Below, one piece after another: positions 10,667-23,200 of a stretch of DNA of 64,000 nucleotides. The first letter of the stretch is position 1, and the number at the start of each line of letters is the position of its first letter. The position numbers and the translations under genes are program-made. The stretch is from Schistocephalus solidus (lineage: Eukaryota > Platyhelminthes > Cestoda > Diphyllobothriidea > Diphyllobothriidae): NCBI GenBank assembly GCA_017591395.1, contig WEDG01004226.1:37126-101125 (forward strand), in the 5' to 3' direction. Under the pieces are notes generated by a model, which saw only the letters and a program-made list of their open reading frames with translations, was not told the DNA's origin and did no database searches.

Positions 10667-13600
10667 GTAAATAACCCTGTGACGACTATCCTTTCTTAGT
10701 TAAGTTTGCTCAACACTGACTCGTCCACCAAATCTGCTGAGGCATATCTTTTGCGGCTGATCATCTGCAAAGCGTAAGTATTTGCCCCCCCTCACTTTCC
10801 TAGTGTTCCCGTGTCCCTTCTACGAAAGACATGTAGCGAGTCGTCCAAAACATTGACAAATGTATTAATGGCTGCGTTACAAGAGGACATTCTTGATATA
10901 TCTCTTTGCAAGTCGACCTTGCTGGCTCTTGGCAGAGTCCTTGCTGCCCAGTCATCTGATAGCTGGTCTTCTGAATCCGTCCGGCATACTTACAGAATCT
11001 TCCTGCAATTTGTGGATCATGAAAATCCAACCATTCGGAAAACCTGTCAGACGGCAGTTTTGGAAATTCTTACGTCATCTTTAAGCCAAGAGGGAATTCA
11101 TCACCCAGTCTGTCACCAGACTGTTTCTCACTTATGTACACTCATCAGACAGGAGCGAAAGTAAGTCATTTATTTGTTTTTTTTTACAATATTGAGCTCC
11201 AAAATTCATGATAATAAAGCGAAATTGTATATTATTATTTATTGGGGTAGGTTAAGTATGGTATGTGTGACGCTATGTGCAGTTGTGGCCGCTTTCGCCA
11301 TATCTCGACATTTTGATATTTAGTTAAGATCAGCTGTCGACGATGTTTGCTACTATCCATTAGAAATGCGTATACATTTCTCCCTGATGAGAAATTCTTC
11401 TCTCAAGAACCTCCCAAAAATAAATCCTACTGTTGCATCTCAGTGATATATCCAACAGTAACTATAATCACAGGTTGTGAATCAGTTGTGGTTAAATAAC
11501 GCATAGTCAATCCGAAATTTATTCCTGTAGCTGTATAAAAGGTTGCTGCAAGTGTGCTTCCTACCAGTAAACTAGCCGGGATTTTTTTGCCCCCTGGCCT
11601 ACTTTGCTATCAAGGCCGAGGTTCAGCTAGACTTCTAACTAACGTATCTGTCAATGCTAATTGTCACTTAGGTAGGTCGGATGCAAAATTCAATTAACAT
11701 CAAAGGGTTCGCAACAGAGACCGGTACCAGACGTACTTATGCAGTGAGGACGGCATATGGGGCAGTACTCTTACTGTAAAATGTAAAGACTACCAATCAA
11801 TGTAGCCTAGCAGTCAACTTTGTTAACTTGTAACTTGTAACTTTGCTGAAGTACAGTAATATTACCAGCTTTGATAAGTAGTCTTCGTTGTGATTGACGA
11901 CTCCGAGGATGAGGCTCATCCGGCAAAGATAACGGTAACTAAATACCCTCAAGGTCGAAAAAATATATGATAAGTTCGTTAGAAAGGTTTCGCACGGCTT
12001 TCAAGCCTCTTGTTAAGTAATTCTTCTTTTCGGTCCTGTACTGGCTACGCTGCCTAACTTGTGTCGTTTTTCAGGATAGTCCATTACTATGTTCGTTGTT
12101 TGTAGCAGTTGGAACCAACTACCTTAGCAGAGATAGTACAAAGTTATGGCCACATATTCATGCACATTGGCGTTCGAAAATCTAAAAAACCGCTTGCGCG
12201 CCTCTTCCGGGCGAAGAGACTCGTCAGTGTCTATGTCACTGCAGTTGTAATTCACGCTGAAGTCTATAGTTATGCAGACTCCCGTTGTTCATGCCTTGCT
12301 CTCTTTCCATCCCTGCCGTGTTCCGCAAGTAAAACAATATCAGGACGATTGGAGATGGACGTGAGCGCACTTGCTATGGTGGTCAAATAACGGGCTTACG
12401 CATACTGCAGTCGATTTGGTTTCTAAGTTTACGCGAATCAAGTGTCGCAGTGCGTGTGTGAAAGAGAGGATGAAATTCACCTAGGTAGTGGTCTTGCTAA
12501 GATTGCGTAGATAAATCATTGCAGTCTGACCCTAGATCCTTGGACACACCCGAAGCCATCGTCCTCTGCCAACAACCCAACTGATAGCTTTAGGCGCAGT
12601 GGGTAGAGCGTTGGACTTCTGCCCAACAAGGTCGCGAGTTCGAGGCTCGGGCGCCGCAGCGCCTGGGTTTGGGTATGGCTGGCTGATGACGGCTAATAAG
12701 CCAGAAATGGCCATTCCAGTCTCCCTTGTCTTTGTCGGTTATGTTATTCTGCTCTATACTTAGCTGCCTTACGGCTGCTGGCGGGGCTTGAGAGTTAGCC
12801 CCAAGGCACAACGGGACGAGTGAGTCCTGTAACCGATCGGTGATCGCCCCATTACCATATATATATATATATATATATGGAGAAAGAAGGTTCGTCGGAA
12901 AAATCGAGTTTTACTCGTGAATTTTCAAGTTGGTCACACCAACCCGTCGTCAGTCAGAAATGAACAGAGGAGAAGAAATGAAATGGTCAGATGACCAGTT
13001 TGTGCTACAGGACAGACAAGGACAAAACAACCAACTGGGGTGTGAGGAATGGCCACATAATTGGATTGGAGCCGGTTAGGGGGCTGTTAGGGCTCCCTGT
13101 GTCGGAGGCGAAGGGGGATGGTGACTGAATGCGATTGCAGACGGTAAACATAATGGTCGTCGATGCGGGATGGGGCAGAGGTAAGTGCACCGATGTTGGA
13201 GGTGTTAATAGTCTCAAGTGTTGTTTGCCATGTCAGGGGTGGGGGTGACTAGACAGTGAGATTCAACATGGCCCAGAAAAGATTAGTGGTCCTGGTTAGG
13301 TTGTGGGCGTAAGTCAGTAAGCCGGGCACGCAAGCCTTCGTATTGAGAGTCCAGATCGATATGGCGGTTGGTGCTGTTTGTGTTGGAGTGTCAAGCTTCG
13401 AGGAATTCTCGTGCCTGCTTGGTGTTAGCCATGGCGACCACTGCGGTTGCGTTCCAATTGAAGCGGTGGTCACAGTCCACGGCGTGCGCAAACACGAGGG
13501 ACAACGGATCGAGTCGGCGGATGGCCAATTTATGTTCGTTTATGCGGGTCCCAAGTTGTCGACCCGTGTGGCCTACGTATGCGCTAGAGCAATTTTCACA

Positions 13601-16447
13601 CGGAATGCGGTAAATTAAATTCGTTTGCTGCTCTTTTACTCTGGGGTCTTTGACTCGCGATAGTGCTGCGCGCAGGGAGGACGCCGGTTTATGAGCGATG
13701 GCGATACCAGACCGATTTAATTAAATGGCGATCGCTTCGGAAATTCCCTGCATGTAGGGTAGAAAGTAGAATTTCCGCGAAACTGTTTCTCCATTAGACT
13801 CGACGCTTTGTGGTTGCCTCTGGCGTCTGAGGCAGTTTTTTTTACAAAGCTGACCGGGTATCCATTGAGTCGGAATAAGCGATACAAGTAAGCAAGTTCC
13901 TTCTTAAGAAGGTCGTCACTGCTACAGTAGCGAAAAGCCCGATGAAAAAGCGTTCGGACGCAACTCCTTTTGTGGTTAGCTGGATGGTTGCTGTCATAGT
14001 TAAGTATGATGTCAGCATTTGAGCCTTTGCGGTGCACGCTTGTTGTCAACTCACCATTCTCCAGTTTTCGAATACTCACGTCTAGAAACGGGAGGATATT
14101 TCTCGTTGCCTCTTCGCGAGTAAATTGGATAGCTGGGAAAATATAATTTAGACTCTGATGCAGCTGCTCAACCTCACAGGTTTTCATGATAACAAAGGTA
14201 TCATCTACATATCGGAGCCACAATTTTGGCTTGAAAGTTCGCCTGTTATTTAGCGCAAGACTAGGTCAGACTGTAAATATCATCTCAAAACTCAAGCCGT
14301 CTTGTATGTGACCCTCTTTTAGTTAATTTGCTATACCGTTTTTTACATTAATTTTTTACCCGACGCCTTGTAAGCAAGCAGGTAATTAGCACAGCTCCTC
14401 ATAATTTCGCCGGTTTCTGAACGTATAGTAAAATTAAATTGCTCGATGTGTCTTGGGGTAGAGTATTCCGCACTTCATTTTAAAACCAGTCTTTCCTTCC
14501 CCCGCGTAGGTGAATGCTTAAACATCTCTGTCTTGTGTGAAAACCCACAGAAGTAAACTTTTTACGTATACGGATATCGAATTAAACCTTATAGTCCCTG
14601 CAAGGGACTTGGATTTAAGTGCAAATTGCTTACTCACTTCTCTAGCACTGTTGTTACGCTGTAATAATCTGTTTTAGTCATATTTCTACCTTAATACGGA
14701 CAACCGACGAGAGCTTCGGTCGGATTCTGCGTTGTCTCAATCTCCTGAAAAATGCTCTTCCCTTAGTTCCTGAAAAAGATATAAAAATCGGATGTGAGTG
14801 CGCTCTGGAATTGACCGAAATTCCAAATTCACTGGTGAGTTTTTATGCACTTTTGTCGCTAGTTATGTTCCCATTTTCAGGATCGCGTTTTTCGACCCTA
14901 GCCTTTGAACTAAGGTGAAATTTTCTTAACCCTCTAGAGCTCACAGCGTTCTTGCTTTCCATCCTTTCAAAATGTCCCTTTCGTCAACATTTTCAGGTTG
15001 TGAAGGCGACCTTCGAATGCTTGCAGGCTATCTTCAGTGGCTGCGCCAAGGAAGATTCTCTTCCTCTTGAGATGGCTGGGAAACTGATGTCGGCCCTTTT
15101 TACCTGTCGTCCTCAAGAGCCTAGCGCTGTCGAGAGTGTCGCCCTGCAGAGGGAGACTGAGTCAATAACCTGCTGGTTACATTGTCTCCGCAACGGCGTT
15201 GCTTTCCTCATCACGTTAATTTTAAATTCAGCAACTACCAGTCCTGATTTGACTAATAAAGTTGCCATTGAACACTTTGAACACCTCGTCAAACTGACCC
15301 TACTTCTTGTTGTCAACACACCCATACCCGGTCTCCGAGACATCGCAAGGGATATTCTTTTAGCACTGTTTGCCGATCAATTGGTAAGCTGCTCTCAATG
15401 ACATAACAATTTGTCCTCTTTATCAGGTTTCGCTTTCAAAGCTGTGCCAACTCGGCCTCGCTTTTCCATTCAATTTATCTGACTTTTGACTCTAATCATC
15501 TTACTGCTTTCTAAACAGGGTTACACCACTTTTAGTTCTTTGTAAAACCGTATTTTTGCCCGATGATAGGAAAAAACCACCGTTTTGGTGTTCTGGTAGT
15601 CCCTAACGGTTAGACCTTAAAGAAACTTACAGTAGGTGTGCTATCTCCTGAAATGGTAACCGAAATTTCAAAATGTATTTTTGACGAGAAAAGATTGTTT
15701 AAGTAGAATTGTAATATTAATTATCCTAGGGCATAATCAAAAGCTATTTTAGTCACGTCAGAATGCTGAATTTTGAACAAGCTTCTTTGCAACCGCCTAT
15801 ATATGCAGTATGTATTTTTCCATCATTTTTTCATCCCTTATATATTCAAACATATTTTCTATAGAACATATATCAAATGTTCTTGTACTCGTTTGGTAGT
15901 GAACTGCGTCTTCATATGAGGGAAGTTTTAAGTTTTAACAAAATTATGAAATTTTCAAACACCGTGAGATGTCCATTATAATAAATAATATCTTTCCTTT
16001 CATTCATGTTTTTTTTGTAAAGTATCCGACATGTTCCACATCCCTGGAAAGTTTACCAGCCCTCCTAATGGTGTATATAAATGTAAAATTGTCCTTATAC
16101 GCCAAGTGTATTTTGCAGCTTGAAAACCCCGAATGCAGATGCGACACCAGGTTGGATTCCAAATTCTTCAGGAATTTAGATAGTTTTTAAGTCGAAAACT
16201 ACCCATTTCAAGTATCAACCTTGAAAAGGACATAATTTATTACCAAAATGAGTATAAGGTAAATTTTATGCAAGTTTACTATAAATATATTTGAATTTGT
16301 ATGGGCACAAAAAATCTGTGGAAACTGCACACTACTTAAGTGTTTTTTTCACAGAGTAGTGTTTATAGACCGGAAAAAATTTTGTTCGAAAGCCGGCACC
16401 CTGTCGTGCCTAAAATATCTTCAAATCAATATTATAAATATACCCAA

Positions 16448-16505
<58 letters not shown>

Positions 16506-17221
16506 ACAAGGGAGACCGGAATGGCCATTTCTGGCTTATTAGCCGTCATCAGCCAGTCATACCCAATCCCAAGTGTGGCACACCTGGGATTCCCTTGTCT
16601 CTTGTCCCTTGTCTTTGTCGGTTCCATTCCATCATATGCTACACGTCGCTTTGCGACCGCCTGCGAGGGCTCTAGTCTGAGCTCCAGGGCACAACGGAAC
16701 ATGCACGTTCCTTAAGCAGATCGGTGAGCCCCACACTATCATCATATTCCCGATCACAACTGACAAAACAACGAGCCCGTGGCTCAATGGTAGAGCGTTC
16801 GACTCAAATACCAAAGGTCGCGGGTTCGAATCCCAGGTGTGCCACACTTGGGATTGGGTATGACTGGCTGATGACGGCTAATAAGCCAGAAATGGCCATT
16901 CCGGTCTCCCTTGTCTTTGTCGGTTCCATTCCATCATATGCTACACGTCGCTATGCGACCGCCTGCGAGGGCTCTAGTCTGAGCTCCAGGGCACTAGATC
17001 AGATAACTTCAAACTCCGGATGTCTATTGGCTCAAACTTTAGCCAACCATATATATCTATGTGTATAGGCATATATATATATAGGTATATACTGTATATA
17101 TCTGTACATCTCCCATTTGATGATCTGGAACCGACGAAAGACAAGGGCACCAGATTCGAAAATTTACACAATAAAGTTATTTTGTTCCCAAAGAACTTAA
17201 CTTTATTTAATATGTATATAT

Positions 17222-17266
<45 letters not shown>

Positions 17267-20200
17267 CCAAGTAATCAAACACGTTACGGAATTTTGTTAA
17301 CATTTGATAAGATGGCTTATCTGAGGTATGGTTTACGAGTTTTAACGATCATTCCACTGGCATCTAGCGTTTTAAATCCGACTGGTGTCACGTCCAGGCT
17401 TTTCGAATCTGTAACCAATATTTACTGAACTTAGCTCGTTATTTAGGCTACAAGAATACCACTGTAAGTCACACGCTCATGCCTGTGATTGTTAAGTATA
17501 GGCCGACATCGCTACAGATGCGTTGTGTCAAAAGGCGGTCAGACTGACCCACGACAGGCGTTTATTGCGTGACGTTGAGTCCGCACGAAACCATAACTAC
17601 TGCTGTACATGTGGATGCTTACCTTCACACCGCGCCAGCCACCGCCCAATCCCATCCTCGGCTGGTTGCCAGATTCAGACATTCAACTGGGCACGGCGCA
17701 TTCCTCACTGCAATAAACCCGACGCGCTCGAATCGATCACGGCACCCTATAAGTCATCGTTTGGAAGGTTGTCAGCTGACAAAATAATTCTATCCTTCTC
17801 AGGGCTGGGACTCAGGCTGCAATGATTCCTTACTATGACCTCTTACGGAACTCTCACCCGGTATGTATTTTGGAACTAGGTCGTGTGTTGCACTTATAGA
17901 CGGACTGCTTAGCTCCCGCCCGTCCCGTCTCCGGTCGTCAGGATGCTGTTCCGCCATCAGAGTAAGGTTGGTTAGAGAAGAAAAACTGCGGTAGATACTG
18001 CGCAAGTTTACCTCACTTAAACTCATTCACACCCCAGCCACCGTTATTGTGTCCGATCCGTGGGGCAAGCGATGGACGCTGTCTATTGCGGCAATAAAAC
18101 TGTCAATTAGCAAGTCGTAGTTAGTTGTACATTTGTAGCATTCCGGCTTTTTTTTATTAACAGTCTAAGTTAACGATAATGGCAAGTGCTGCTTTGGGTT
18201 TTATCTTCGACCCCAGTCAGCGCACCTCCGGTGCTTACCATTTTGTGATTCTTCTGAAGACAAGAGGAGCTTATAAAGCCGTGCCCTATCAGGAGTTAGG
18301 TTAGCAGTCTACAAATATTGATTCTATGGTGAAAAAATGAGGCTATTTTTAACCAGATTCATCGAAGATTTTTATTATATGCAAAGTTTATTTGCGCTGA
18401 GTACAACATGAATATGAATGTACCGCTCACTTTTCCTCAGATCCTACGTTCGCTACATAATTGCGTTCTTCTTGACACATCCAGCTCCCCGTAACTGATC
18501 GGTCGTAGGTCTTGGTTTATGAGATCCAACAACGACCATCTTCTCATGATCATGTTTCCGTAGCTTCACCTGTTTCCACAACGGTTCCAAAGCGGTTTCT
18601 TTTTACGTCGCAATGTGTATTAGGAGGTTTAATGTGCTTTGTTTCTAACGCATCATCATTTTGTGTGAATTATGCCAATTGCTCCTCTGTTATGGCTCAT
18701 TTTGTCGCGCCACCTATTTCTACTGTTTAGAATACACTGTTACAGCACGGTGAACTGTTGGATCGCAGACCTCGATTGCTGCCCGAACTCTGTCTCACTA
18801 TCCAGAGTGCACTCACCCTGTCACGCCGCGAAGCCTGGCCACACCTGCTACGCATAACCTCCCAACTCTTCCGAATCTGGCCCTCGGCTCTGCCCGAGTT
18901 TACAGTCTTTCAGCCGGACTTGAGTCTACCCCCAGAGATCACTAGCCTTATAGTGCATGTGGCAAGCGTGCGCGACGCTCTGGTTGATGGAGCTGGCGCA
19001 AACGAAATCGGTGTTTTGGGCACAAAAACACAGCCCAACTTATCGACGAAATGGATCGTCTTCTTTTAATCTCTTTAGAGTCTTGGGGCATCGAATTTGT
19101 CCTAAAAGACGCTCTTCCACTTCACTGCTTACTAGATGAGTTGTACGTTCTGCGTTATCTCTCGGCTGCCTAAGTTCTGCGTCTAGATTTTCATGCTGTC
19201 TTTGCTTTCTACTTGGTATAGGCATGTCCTTATTTTGTCAATGACTAGTACCAGACTAAACCCGTCATTCTCTCGGGAAAGTCTTAGACTGCTTATTAGA
19301 CCATCCAAGAGGGCTAAACTGAAGCTGTCTGACCAAACGGAACGATAAATTTCTGTCCTGTTGTAGCCAGGCGAGATCGGTGAAAGCCACTTAAAATTGA
19401 TTTTGAATACTCTCACTCATTGTCAACAGTATGGATGGCCCTAACACAACTGGTAGGACGTTAAGTTCAACAGCCTACTGGTTTCCGGTCATCCCAATCT
19501 GGAATTAGGGTATTACTGGCCTTTGACGGAATGTAAGCTGACAATGACCATTAAAGGTCTCCCATGTGCGTCTCGTAATACTTGTTAATACTGATACCTC
19601 TACATTTATGCGGTTGCAAGGCGTGCACACATCCACCATCTTCCTCTCCGAGACTATGAATGCCACCTAATGCTTTATCAATCTGCGACCGTTTATGTTG
19701 GAGGTTTTATGAGAGAGAGAGGTACGCTTTATTTTGAAAATGTAATTCCGAAATTTTCAGCACAAAGTCCTATATTCACCAGGAATAAGGTTGGGTGCAC
19801 AAAACACAACAACGGAAGATCAAAAGCGAAGTGCCGAAGACTGCAACTACTGATATCATGGAAAATCGTCCCTGAATTACTCGAAAAATGACTTTAAAAT
19901 TGCAGTTCCTTCAAAATGGTGCTAGTGTTGTGTGCTTATGACCTCATTGTTGTAGTTCGACTAAACCTGGAGCGTTGTTACGCTCTCCTTTTGATATCCC
20001 GAATGGTGATTGGTCGTCCGTCGGACCCGCAGTGGGTCTTTGTTATGTTGATTGTATTATAACGAGGCGAAGTTGCGCAACATTAACCTCACGCCCTCTC
20101 CCTGCGGCAAAACTGAGTCATTAAGACTGGACATGCACTTATTTACAGTTACTGTCCAGTGATTCGTTCCACGATAATCTGCCACACAGCTGCTCCCCAC

Positions 20201-23200
20201 TTCTACTGGGTCCTGATTACAAAATATCCGCGTTGAAGTCGCACGCCGGCTATTCCTATCGGGTTTCGCCCGCTAGTCTAGGCGGTTAATGGGACGGAGT
20301 CGCTACCCTCAGCACAGGTTCGTGCAACTACAGGTGGCAGTTTTGTAACATCTGAGGTCCGAATAAAGTATCGCTTCATACGGTGACATCCGTTTACTGG
20401 GCGCCACATGCAAATCTAGTGTCACCATGCCTACTTTCATCTAAACTTCTGTTCTCTGAGCGTCAGGTCTCGTCATTTCGGCTGAGCACAGTTTATATCC
20501 CCTAGTCACCAGAGATACATGCGCCCTTCTTTTCTCATGTGTCTTCTCTTGGTACTTCAGGGAATCTGGTTCTGTTGAACTGCGCCGCTCGTGGCTTTTG
20601 CCCCTCCTCGCACGGGCCCGACCCTCACGTCCCTGCAGTTTGGCCTTTTTCTTCACAACCCTTCTGCCGCTGGCGGATCGTGGTGTGGCAGTGTCTAAGG
20701 CGGCTGCTGCCAACAAGTTCTCTCGAAAAATGGGTGCTAGCAGTGGTGGCTCAAGAAAATTTGTGCCACTTTCGGCCATTCTGAACTCTGGTTTAATTCT
20801 AGCTCGTCAGATCTGGGAAGTTCTACTTACTTTCACCCGAAAGCCGCCCTCCCGATGGTCTGACCTAGTTGACTCCGGTCTGGGTGGTCGACTCGTGAAC
20901 GGTCTGATCAACTCGAAGGCCGTGCGCCCGATCATCTTGTCGGCTCTGAGGCGCTTAGTTTCGTTCGCAAACACTGATGGTAAGGTTACTCTCCTCGAAC
21001 GCAATCAAAATTCTTGCTCCTATAAACATTTTCTTCTATGACAGGAAATATTATGATCATTCTTATGCTTCTGTGGTGCATAACTGTCTTCTTCGTGACA
21101 CTCAGAAGTCACCATGTTGGCTCCCATTTTTCAAGGTAGTATTTCATTACTTTAAATGTGACCCGCGGACTCGTGCTTAAAACTGGTGACTCAAAACTTT
21201 CCTATGATAGAAAACAGGCAATTTGTGTGAGCAAGAGTGATAGAAATTCAGTACTTACTAGTAGAGATAATTCATGCGTGATATTCGTTGCTGTTGGAAG
21301 GCATGCCCGATGTGCCTGAGGATCCCTTCTCAGACTGCGTTACAGTTGGACACTGATTTGTGGGCATCTGCGTCGAACAGTTTGTTGAGATATTTGTTAC
21401 TGTGATAAAACTAACTCGATGACCTAAAGACTCCTCTATTTTCGTAGCATATTAGTTTTTTTTAAAGAAATGTTAAGACGTGGAAGATAAATGCGAAAGC
21501 TTGTATGACCCAGTACTTGATGGGATCGCACTGACTCATTTGGGATTTCCGTCTTTAAATATGAAGCTTTGATCATGAAATACCCATTTCAAGTCATAGG
21601 GATTGCGGTCTGTTTATTTTTGTATGCCACCCATCCCTCCGAAAGCTCTATCCTCTCCACCCGGGTCGCTCTTTTGTTTCGAGATTTGAATACTAAATAA
21701 AACTTACTTTAACTTTGTTTAGTGTTAATTTCCATCAGTCTGTGACGCCTCACCGTAATCATCGCGTCAGCTCGCAAGATACCGATCAAGGTTACTTGGT
21801 TCATATTGTGATTGCAGTGTTAAATTAAGTTTGCTGAAGATCCACCGAGTGGGCATAAAATCGATAGACTCAAGCCAGACATTTTCTGCTGAAAGATAGA
21901 TTGAAACTTGTGGTGGTACCAGCGGTAGCAATATCATAAATGTTTCGCTTTTTTCATAGGAACTATCGCCGCCACTCACAAAGCGCCAAGTATTCTTAAC
22001 TTACTTGACCGCAAACAAATAAACATCCATTTCTTTGCACTACCATTTGGGCATTACGCATATTATCGCTCGTACGCGAAGCAGACATTTTTTTCCTCAT
22101 CTGCTGAACCGATTCGTCTTACGTCGGCTACTAAAGATCAATTTTACCCCAAGTGCAACATTTTCCCGACAAGGTTGCCTTTATTGGGTGCATTTATACG
22201 TTTTCTTCGATTTATCCTCTTCCCCGTCGCCTTTCCCATCAGAGGCCATAAAAGTCATGCGTGTTGGTGCCAGGCAAATGATACCCAGCATCCTCTCACT
22301 TTACGAGGAGCAGGAGTCAACTAACGATCAGCAACTGAAACAACAGCTGCGTGCCGCCCTGATCGCCTTTTTCCCCCTGCTTGGTTCGAAGGTAATGTTC
22401 TGTTCGCTCCTTTTTCATCCTCTGATGATCTTTATCATTTTCCAAAGATGTTTATTCCAACAAAATTCTGACTTCTTTGTGACTGACAGAAATTTTAATT
22501 CCGTCCATTTCAGATGCTTTCCATGCCATCCGAAATGGCTTTTCAAAAGTTGAAATCAACTGGAAGGTAAACATTTTGTACTTCGACTATGATAGATAAA
22601 TAATCATTTACTCCTTTGACTCAATTAAGAAAACTCGGCGGCCTCGGTGAGATTCGAACCCATGGCCGCAAGGAGAAGGCTTTAATACAGCCAACACTAA
22701 ACACCTAAGCTCCTGCAGTAGGCTAGGCGGGTAACTTTACCCAAGTGCGATTAAACTCAGAGCTCCCGGTGGGGCCTCGTAGCTCAGGTGGTTAAAACAT
22801 TGGCTGGACTGAAGCCTTCCCCTTGCTGTCGTGGGTTCGATTCTCACCGAGGCCGCTGAGCTTTGCACAACTGGGTCAAATGAATAATTAAACTATGCCA
22901 AAACCCTCCTATAAATAATGGATCAGTTTTTCGTCGATTATAAATTTTCGTGTCCACGTGTTTTGCTACTAATCGCCATTTCCTGCGATCCCTCTCCCCG
23001 CTATATGTAAGTTCACTTCACTGGGTTGACCGTCCCAATGAGCGACTTGTTTAGACGACGTTAAAACTCATTATTTTGATTAGAAGATATGCATCTCAGG
23101 GAAAAGGGCCAGCTGAGTAGTTGGTTACTCTGAAATTTCGGGGTGGTTCTCGATAAATGCCAGGAATATTGGGAAAACTAGGAGACAATTCACAAATGAA

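Noticed and set aside
10697..10699. In-frame TAG in an RRP12 exon, suggesting a pseudogene
   Set aside because: It is the end of a 33-nt GT...AG intron whose removal restores the conserved protein. No other convincing nonsense lesion was found in the gene.
16770..16850. A functional tRNA gene
   Set aside because: A and B boxes are good, but the acceptor strands do not pair, the anticodon stem is poor, and the homologous region extends far past the 3' end as a SINE body.
16340..17303. Proteins with tyrosine-isoleucine repeats on both strands
   Set aside because: They are translations of the (TA)n arrays and of SINE sequence.
17523..17825. A 100-codon cysteine- and histidine-containing frame in an RRP12 intron
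   Set aside because: No domain spacing or family motif is evident, and it lies in intronic DNA without splice or start context.
22774..22860. A functional tRNA gene with a perfect acceptor stem
   Set aside because: The anticodon stem has mismatches, the D-stem is not paired, and the sequence continues into a tail shared with an inverted copy. A SINE fits better.
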